In this document: piece by piece, positions 23,301-33,461 of the stretch
Layout of the letters: each line of letters opens with the position of its first letter
How positions within the stretch are numbered: position 1 is the first letter of the stretch
DNA from: Echinarachnius parma
Taxonomy: Eukaryota; Echinodermata; Echinoidea; Clypeasteroida; Echinarachniidae
Length of the DNA stretch: 64,000 nucleotides
Assembly (NCBI GenBank): GCA_037951105.1
Contig: JBAMJV010003047.1
Coordinates: forward strand, 62,001 to 126,000
Direction: 5' to 3'
Translations under genes and position numbers: made by a program
The notes under the pieces: generated by a model
Told to the model about the DNA's origin: nothing
Database searches by the model: none
Seen by the model: only the letters and a program-made list of their open reading frames with translations

Positions 23301-26300
23301 TGTTACAAAGCTATTTTTGATCACTGATTGAATTCTCTACGCATGAAACTAGAGCTAGTCAAAACCAATATCAAAGGGAATGAAGAAAATTGGTATATCT
23401 AACACAACGCAGTCCCTTTATAACAAGCTATCAAAATACAAACTGGAACTGAAAGGGTTAACCCGTCCAAGTAATTTCCTCTCACCAGTAGGCGGTTGCT
23501 GTTCTAATATGTACACATAGGCACCACTCGCTTTTAATAGTACGACTGGTGTTGTGCGATCTACATGTATGACGAAAGTCAATTACCGTTCAATGAGGTC
23601 ACATTCCTTCTAATTATAGGAATAATGTACCCTGTTTCAGTGTTTGAAACATATATTTGTACATGTAAATATATGTTCTAATTGATGCCAAATTAAAATA
23701 TAATTTGCCTTCCAAATATAAATGTAATTGTAAACTCATGGGTGTATTTGTAGATGCAGATTTAACATGTTCTAAAGGTCAGATTTCACATGTTTATTTG
23801 AGTTGCTATTTTTACAAAGAAATAAATTGCATTTGGCTTCTGTGCTTCTAAGGTAAATTTTTCAACATTTTTGTCAACAACTATCATGGTAAATCGTTTA
23901 AATACCCTATATACACATGGAGGGGACATCTACAAACAAAGTTGTGAAGATCAAAACAATGAGAAATGGTGTGGCTAAAAGCAGGTCATCCCAAAGATCA
24001 TGACCTCACCTAGATTCTACCTTCAGGCTGCCTAAGATCAGGTTACTGTGTACAAATGTGTTTGTCTCAGAAGTGTTCGTGTACAGACATTGAACTGACT
24101 TTGAGATCTATCACCATATCACAGAACAACAGATCAACTTTTGACATATTGGGCATGCATGTCAAATCAGGATTTATCAAGTTTTTGGTGGCCTGAAACA
24201 TGACTTTGGTAGCCCAAAACAACAAAAACTTAAAATTAAGTTAAACCAAGTATACAGTCAAAGCAGGGCATCAACTAGGTCGTGACATCACCTAGATTCT
24301 ACCTTCAGGCTGCCCTAGATCAGGTTGCTGTACAAATTGATCTTAGAAATGTTCCATCGTAAAAAATGAACACCACAGAACAACTATTAACTTTTGACAT
24401 ATTGGGCATGTAAAATCAGGATTTATCAATTTTTGGTGGCCTGAAACATGACTTTGGTAGCCCAAAACAACAAAGACATTCAATTAAGTTAAACCAAGTA
24501 TACAGTGAAAGCAGGGCATCAACTAGGTCTTGACATCACCTTGATTCTACCTTCAGGCTGCCCTAAATCAGGTTGCTATACAAATGAGTGTACTGTAGGT
24601 CTCAGAAGTGTTCTACATCAAACAAACAAAACTTGACTTTGAGATGTCACAGGGGTAGAAATTATCCTTTTCCCTGGTGGAACTGTCAGGCATATAATAT
24701 AAATATTTGAATGGTCCCTAGGCCTAGGCCAAAGCTTTTTTCCAGTCCTGCATACAAAATATATTTAAGACAAACTGGATTCTTTACTTGATCTACGTAT
24801 GAAATTAACCACACCTAACAACATTCAATTCAATATCAAATGAAATATGAGCAAAAAGAAAACCTCATTTCTTTTGCTAAATTTCATTCACTCTGGTCAG
24901 TTTCCTTATGATTGAAATAACAGTTTCCTTATGATTGAAATAACATTAAATACATAACAGATTTCTCAATGCAGAGTCAGCATACAATACATACAAAGTA
25001 CATTCCTTTTATTAACTCTACCCCCACCCACAAATGTTTTTTATTTCAAGAAGAGGATTTAGGCTCACCTTTTTAGATCCTGGAAACCCCTCAGACTCTG
25101 TGAAGAAGTAGGCGAATGGCAGGAGCACAAACAAACACAGGTTGGAAAACAGGAAGATCAGATTCCACAGGCCTGAAGGGATCAAAAACGGTAAGGGGAG
25201 AAATCAACAAAGAAAAATAAATGCACAATTGTGTAAAATATCCAACAATTCTCACATACGTGGAAAGGCATTACAATTACACCTCAACGCTGAGAACAGT
25301 AAAGGCCCCCACAATGCCCCCAAAGCCTGTAAATAGTTTCATGCTGAACTAAATCTTGTGCTACTTTGTACATCTATATAGGCAGATATGTGACAAGTAA
25401 ACTGGAATGTCCTTTACGCTACATATTGCCCAAGTCAACTACATGATTGTATAGAAAACATTACATTTCTTGTTTATTTGAACAAAAAGAATACATCATC
25501 CTAATCAAGCATGAAACAGTATACGCAACTTGAAATATGAGCACAATAACTGGATGTTTATACAGAAGGATTTTATATTCATTCTCGTAATACAGCCTAA
25601 ATTCCAATTACCAGTAGGCACATATGTTAATGTCAATGGAAATTCATCTATTCAAAGTAAACAGTGCAGTGCTCATGATACCAACCTACAATGTATAATA
25701 TTCTAACATCGACACCTGTTTATGTCTCTACCCTGTGCATTTCAGTATCCCAGTGGTTGGCGTAATGAACTTGCTCCAGCATGGGAATCAACACCTATAA
25801 TACCACAACCTGAAAATCCCAGACTTATTATAGTTACCGTAAAACTCCGTAAAACGTGTATGTACATGTGACCATAGCATTGAAAAGGTTAAAAGCATCT
25901 TTCTCATTTGAAAGGGCAACTTGCTGGTTGTGAAATGTCATCCCAGGGGCTAGACTACAGACAAAATTAGAGCGTACTTCATGCATCATGGCATTCCTGT
26001 AAGATCTCTATTCAATGCCTTCAAAAAAACCATGATCTTCCCTTCGGAGAAGCTATTGGGGTAGCTCCCCTTCAAGTTCAAATTAACTCTTGAAACCAAA
26101 ATATAAGAAGGAATCAAATTTTGAAAGTGCCCCCCTACAATGCAACTACCATCCTCCCCCAATAAAAGTACACCAAAGTCTATTAGTCATTCAATCCATT
26201 CATTTATGCAACCAACCCTCCATCCATTCATCCATCCTTCAATTCCTCAAGCATTCAATCAATCCATCAAGCTAGCAATGAATCAATCCTTCAAACAAGC

Positions 26301-26382
26301 AATCAGTCAATCAATCGGACGATCGATCGATCGATCTATCAGTCATTCAATCAAGAAATTGATTGATCGCAATCAATCAATT

Positions 26383-26413
<31 letters not shown>

Positions 26414-26443
26414 AAATATTTCAATCAATCAATCAATCAATAT

Positions 26444-26474
<31 letters not shown>

Positions 26475-29400
26475 CTTCCCTCCATCAATCAATCAATCAA
26501 TAGTTACCATGAATGAGGGATCCGTTGAGCCACTGCATGTAGAAGCTGTTTGGGTATTGGAGTAGCACCTCGTTGCTGACTATTGAGAGGGGCAAGAGGA
26601 GGACAGCGCCCCCTGATACAGCCATAGTGAACGTGCACAGCCACAGTGCAATGCTGTATACCATCGCATCCTCAGAATCAGCTGAATACAAAAATCACAT
26701 ATATTTAAGCACACTATTAGTTTGATCATTTTATTTTTGTAGACGTAGCAAAAGAACATTATTAGCATATTTTTTAGACACGGCAGGACTCTGCGGGGCC
26801 AATGTTGTTTTTTATGACAGCCAGTGAAAAACATATTTAGAGGCAACTAGATGTTTGAGCCGACAATGACAAATTAAAAACAAAACCCTGTATCCTTCCA
26901 TATCAAGCCTCATCCATATATTACATTTCAATCAATAAAGTTTGTGAATTTTGAATCTACAGTTTACAATAAAATATCATTCTAATGCTGTACATAATTT
27001 TTCGTTTTCATTTAATTTATTTAACTGGCCCAACTGTGCCGTTTAGGAAAAAAAAGTTTTGTGTAGATGCATGGACATGACATTTCCATCAACATTTTTC
27101 ATTTGACTAGAAATCAAACATGGAAAAGCTTTCGTTTCACCCACCTGTGACATTAGCCAAGTATCTGTGAGGAACACAAAGTAGGGCTACATTCCTATTG
27201 ATTGTATTGTCGATTTGTCGGTCATGAACACGATAAACACTAATCCAATTTTATGACTGACTGAATCTCTTAAAAGAAATACATGCTTAAATGAAGATTC
27301 ACAATTTTCTCTGCATTGAACACAGAACTAGATCGTTGTTTTTTTATTTGTTATTCTGGTGAATTAGGCCTGGTTGAAGCCTTGTTAGATCACACATTTC
27401 GGAAGAGAACAAAACTAATATATATTTCTCAGGGGCTGTGTGTTACACATTTATAGGGGCTCTCTAATATGAATTTCGGGGCTCTCTTTGGCATTTCAGG
27501 GGCTAAATTGCCTTGAGCAAAGTGGGGTTTTTTTTCACGGATTTTACCTGATTTAGAATAAAATATCATTAAAATGGCATATCAGAGATGGTCAAGCTTC
27601 AAATGTACATTGTACCTGAATAAAGATCTTCTTTGTCAGTGCGGCGCTTGTAGCTGCATATTGCTATGTAAGACGATAGGTATAGGACGCCGAAGAACAG
27701 GAAATCAATCTGAAAATAGATGAAAAAAATAGTAAATTGTCAGTTAATTTTATGTTTTTCATATGTTTGCTGTGGTATGTCACATGTGAGACAACAATTT
27801 CCATTTTGGGGTCATATACTGCACTGCATGTTTTTTGTTTGTTTTGTTTGTATATATTATTTAATCTAAGGAGCAAAACAAAACAAAAAGGTTAAAGGGG
27901 TAGTTGAGTTCTGGTAAGGAGAGTACAGTTTTAGTGAAACTGAATTTTAGTAACCAAAACCTGCATCATTACATTACAAACTAATAGTTATAACTAGAAA
28001 GGACACAAAATTACAAATGACGTAGTAAAGATCATGTTATCATTCAAAAAGAGCCGTTAAAACGTAAGAGGGCGCTCTCTAAACACTCATCGGTTTCAAC
28101 CATTTTGAATAAAATATTGTGCATGTGATGCTTTGTTGAAATAGTGATTAGATAGAGAAATAACCAACAACTATTTAAATACCTATTTTGTAACTTTTTG
28201 AAAAGAGGAAGCATTTTTTTGAATTTTTAACGGCTGGTTCAAAATTCTCTAATAAACCCGGGGCCCCGGGTTTATTACAAATTGTTATATTTCAGCCGTT
28301 TCTGAACCGATTTTGATCAAACAAAGATGATTTTATTGTTTAAATATTATGCTCTTTCAAATTTTACGCTCAGTTTTTCATTACCTCACAAACCAATTAA
28401 GTAGTCTAGCGCCCTCTCTACCAAAACTCAACTTTCCCTTTAACATATATACTGTACAAGTTGTTGATCTCAGTTTTTTAATCTAGTCAACATCTATCTG
28501 GTGTTTGTCATGGCAACATACAACATAAATGTAAATGCATTACAGTACAAATTACAGTGAAACCTGTCTATAAAGACCATCCGGGACTCGGGGGGGGGGG
28601 GGGGGGTACAGAACAGGTGGTCTTTATAAGCAGGTGGTCTTCATAGACAGGTTCAATTACATGTAAATTGCATTCTTCAAGGGAGTCAAGATTATTGGTT
28701 TCTATCTGGCATTCTGGTGGTATGCTAGAGCAGGTTTGATGACAATAACAAAAACAGTCTTGCACATGTGTTGGTAGTTCTTAAAGGGGACCACCAGGCA
28801 AAGAACAACACATCATTACATGTTTTGGTACCATGTGTGATATCAAAAAGATGCCCTACATTTTGCAAAGGGTTGTGTTCTTCATAAACAATGCAATTAA
28901 TTACCACCACTTACAGAACCATCATTATTTCATGGTTCCGTACGCGCCAAACATTTGCGAGTGCGCCAATTCTATTCACGCGTACGTTTAGAGACAATAG
29001 AATCCTGAACGATGCATTCATCCTAGACCAAAGGTAGCCTTTGTATGCAGACCAATGAACACATGCTGTAGTATGGTGATGTTTTTTCCCAATTATATTT
29101 TTTTTCTTTCTGAAAACCTATTTTTCTCATTTTTTTTCCCCGTGGATTGGACCCCTCAAGATGTTACCTTTCTTTTATGAGAATATTATTTTTGGGTGGT
29201 GGTACCCTTTAACTTAAGTTTGTGTGTGGATGTGGGTCGTGGGTGGTAATTTATACAGCGCTATAGCAAAGAACATACGTCTCTCTTGTTTTTTCATTCA
29301 ACATCTGTCTGGTGAACACAACATCAGTCAGCTGTGACTATACGTCAGACATTAAACATGACATCAAACTTCAAATCAATATTGAAAACGTCACATCTGG

Positions 29401-32400
29401 CACTTCCGTTCAACTTCCGTTAGAATGGAGTTGCAGCTTGAAATGCATGATAACAAGTGATAACAGACTCTGACAATTTGGATTTTGTGTTGTAGTAGTG
29501 TTGTAATTGAAAAACAAAACGGAACAGATCTATACACTGTGAGAATCAATGCAACAACAAAAAACACAGCTAAAAAAAGAGAAATTTAAGCCTGATATTT
29601 GGAACAAACTGAGTGAACAACACATTCAGATATTTTCAAAGGATAAAAAGAAGAATGCCAGTAACGTAAATTACAAATGCATTATTTTTTGCAGTTAAAT
29701 CGCAAACAAAGAATGTTGCTATGGAACCAATGAAATCAGAGCTATTTTCAACAGGGCCTGGAGGAAAACATATTAGTAAACACATACATGTGTTGCTTTT
29801 ATGCAGGCTCACAGATTAAGGCATGCATGCATGTGCTCAATTCAGCTCAGCTCTACCTGAATTCCAATTTTGTAAACTGAATTTCATTTCAAAGTGGTTC
29901 AATAAATATTGCTGGCAAATGGTTATTGAGATATTGTCATAAAAATTAATTTTGTTTTCTTCAAGTTTCTCAACATTCATGTTTCAACAGAGCTAAAACA
30001 ATCTTTAGAGGGAATCTAGTAACTCTGTTGACATGTGTAAAATAAGATGAACGATTCATAAACTGTGTATTATCAAGGAGGTTAAACCTCCTTGGTATTA
30101 TTGTGAGCTGATATGTGCACTGAGTGATGTGTACAACATTCCATGGACCAAGTAATGAGTGGAATGCAAAGTGATAAACTGACTGCACTATACTTTGTAA
30201 ACAGACTTTATAATTCTCCCTAGAAAGAGATTTTAAACACTAAATCATAAACATCTTGAGATATTTTGTTATAAAGTTTAACGAAAGAGAAATTTGGAAA
30301 AACAAAACCTGATCCATGTATGTACCAGTTGGTAATAAGATTACACAATATTAGTATACTTACTTACCAAATTGTGATAATTAAAATGCAGTGAATTGGG
30401 AGGAAATAGCCACTCTTTATCAAATTAAATTTTTAAAAGAATGATTCTTGATGGGCAAACACTTTTTGTAACAGGAAATAAGTTATAATATTAATTTTCA
30501 ACTTCAAGTCAAAGATTGTGTAGTTCTCATGTTTTTATGCAATTTTGCCAACATGTAAATTTTGTTAAAGTCAGTAGACTGGTAGAGGCCAATTTTCTCA
30601 TTTTTTTGTAAATGTGGCTAATGAAATTCATCCATATGTTTATCGATACAATTAACACGATAATGTAAGCTATTTTTTTTAATTGAAGAAAGGAGCAAAG
30701 TAAATAAGTATGAGACTCTTTGATCTTCAACTAAGCAATGTCAACAGTCAACCTGTAATAAACAGAAAATAACCATTGATTAATGATTAACATAACAATG
30801 CTCTACAAAGAACATGAAATGATCAGACAAAATATAAAATAGACCATGTCAATTTATTATGCTAGAGCTTAGAGGCGAGAAGTGGATCTTGAACCAACTT
30901 ATCATAAATTCATAAGCTATGATTTAAGTAACTCAGACCAAATTCAAGCTACCAGATTAAAGAGAAAGAACAGCTCTGGTAAAACTGACTTTTTGTAAAT
31001 CAAATAAGTTATTGAGGATCTATATTATAATTTGAGTAAGAAAATCCTTTGATGTTAAAAAACTTTTAGGGTTTTGCACGCCTCGGGCTGAAAAAATTCC
31101 ACTTGTCATTCGTTCTGACTGCAGATCATTCTAAAGGTTTTCGATTTTTTAAATAAGTTGTTTGAAATCTCGAAATGAAATATAGAAACTCAAAATATTT
31201 CCTGAAAGAGGATGGCTCTGGCATGGCAACGGATATTGCATGCATGCTAGCGCTATGCCACGCGATATGCATGCACAGTACGCGTACCCTGGCGTACGTG
31301 CAATTGCAACATACATGCATGCAATAACAAGCGATGGCCTCTCGTATTCACCAGAAGTCATGTCCAAATTGCAATTTGTTGATTATTATTTTGCTGCAGA
31401 GAGGGGGGTTCAAGCAATCATTCTGCATGTTTGGTCTACTCCTATAGCTGCGCTCATCTGGACTCTGGTAAGTACCTTATTCAAAATTAATTGTACAATT
31501 GTCAATAGAATTATTATATGATTATGAGTATGATATTGTCATTGTCATTGACAGTGTCAGACTCAGACGTGTTTAAAAGACTTGGAGACATTATTTATTG
31601 GCTAGCCTCCCTATCCTAGCCCAATTACAATTATATGAGCCATTACCATTGTGCTAACACTAACAGTGGTCAGAGTCCAGAGTGGGCATTTGGAAAAAAT
31701 TGTGTGGTATAATTCTATAAATAATTTATAAATAATGAAGACAGTCACGTTAATTGACCTTTGACCTTCATCTTGACTGTCTAGCTACACTACAGACCTC
31801 TACACATTTTGTTGTACAGGTTGTCATAGACTAATCATACAATAACGCTATTATAATTTGTTTTGGTCCTATTTACACTGTTAGTGTTAGCAAAATGGAA
31901 ATATGGCTCATATAATTATAATGGTGCTAGGATAGGGAGGCTAGCCAATAAAATAATGTCTCCAAGTCTTTTAAACCCATCTGACACTGTCAATGACAAT
32001 GTCATACTCATATTATAATTCTATTTACAATTGTACAATTAATTTTGAATAAGGTACTTACCAGGGGCGTCGATCACGGGGGGATGGATATATCCCCCCA
32101 ATATTTCAGGTGGGGGGGATGGCCTGTATTATCATCCCCCCCCCCCCTAATATTTGGGGTTCAAAAATATATGATAACATTAGAATTAAGAAGGATTGCC
32201 CCCTCTCATGAATGGAAGTTGTTACTATAGTCTTCTTTAAACCACTTTTTGATAATGCAAAACGACCCAAATCCAAAATGTTCCGGGGCTGCGCCCCAAA
32301 AACCCCTATTAAGGTTATTTGACCCAGTCCCAGCCCTGTACTCATTAAATAGTTTTATTCAGGACTTAATCTCTCTTGGCAAACTTTCAGGCAATCCTGG

Positions 32401-33154
32401 CCCACTGTGCGTCTGCGCTTCGCTCACTAAAATTGAGCTAACTATTCAATAGGTAATTGTATTTCTGGATATATTACAAATCCCAAAGCTTCCGGGGGCT
32501 TCGCCCCCTAGTCCCCCAATAAGCTTTCCAATATGGGTATCCCTTGACTTATTCTATTCAGGGTTCCATCATGATGATTGCAATCGACAGTATTTATCTA
32601 TCATACTAAAATTCATCCATACTTGGACAGTGCCCCCATCATAGCAGGAACTTGCAATGTACACTCAATAATCTTCCAATCTCTAAACAGCTAAATCAAA
32701 AGCCAATTAACTAAAGAATAGTTACCGTAAAACTCCGTGTATAAGACGCACTTTTTTTCCGTCGGAAAATTTTCAAAGTGGGGGGGTGCGTCTTATACAC
32801 AGGTACAGCCAAAAAAAAAAAAGATTTTTTTTTTTTTTGTTGGGGGGGGACACCCGGTAGTCTGGTCTAGGGCATGACAAGAGCTTGATATAAGGGGGAA
32901 CATTTATCAAAATATATCTTTTTCCTACATAAATAATAGTGGTTAGCAAAATAAAATGCAAGTTTTTAAGCAGTAACACTGCTACTAATTGAATATTCAG
33001 ATATTCATGAGTAGCAGCACTCATTTAATATTCAATTTTCTAAACAGTGGTTATACATTTTTCTCTACAAAAAAGTTATTAATGAATTTAGTATTTTGCA
33101 TATTTAATGAGCATTGCTACCTCATGAATATATGAATATTCATGACAAAAAAAT

Positions 33155-33198
<44 letters not shown>

Positions 33199-33429
33199 TA
33201 TATATTTTTTTTTTTTTTTTTAATAGAAAGTTGGGGGTGCGTTTTATACACGAGTGCGTCTTATACACGGAGTTTTACGGTAACTCTATATTTACATATA
33301 TAGATTCAAAAGCTTTGGGGCCCCTAACCCTCCCCCGCCCCCCCCCCCCCCCCCAGCCATAAAAACCCGGGGACGCTGTTGGGTTGTCGCTTCGCTCCCT
33401 CGTCAGAGATGATCAAAATGACGAATCAT

Positions 33430-33461
<32 letters not shown>

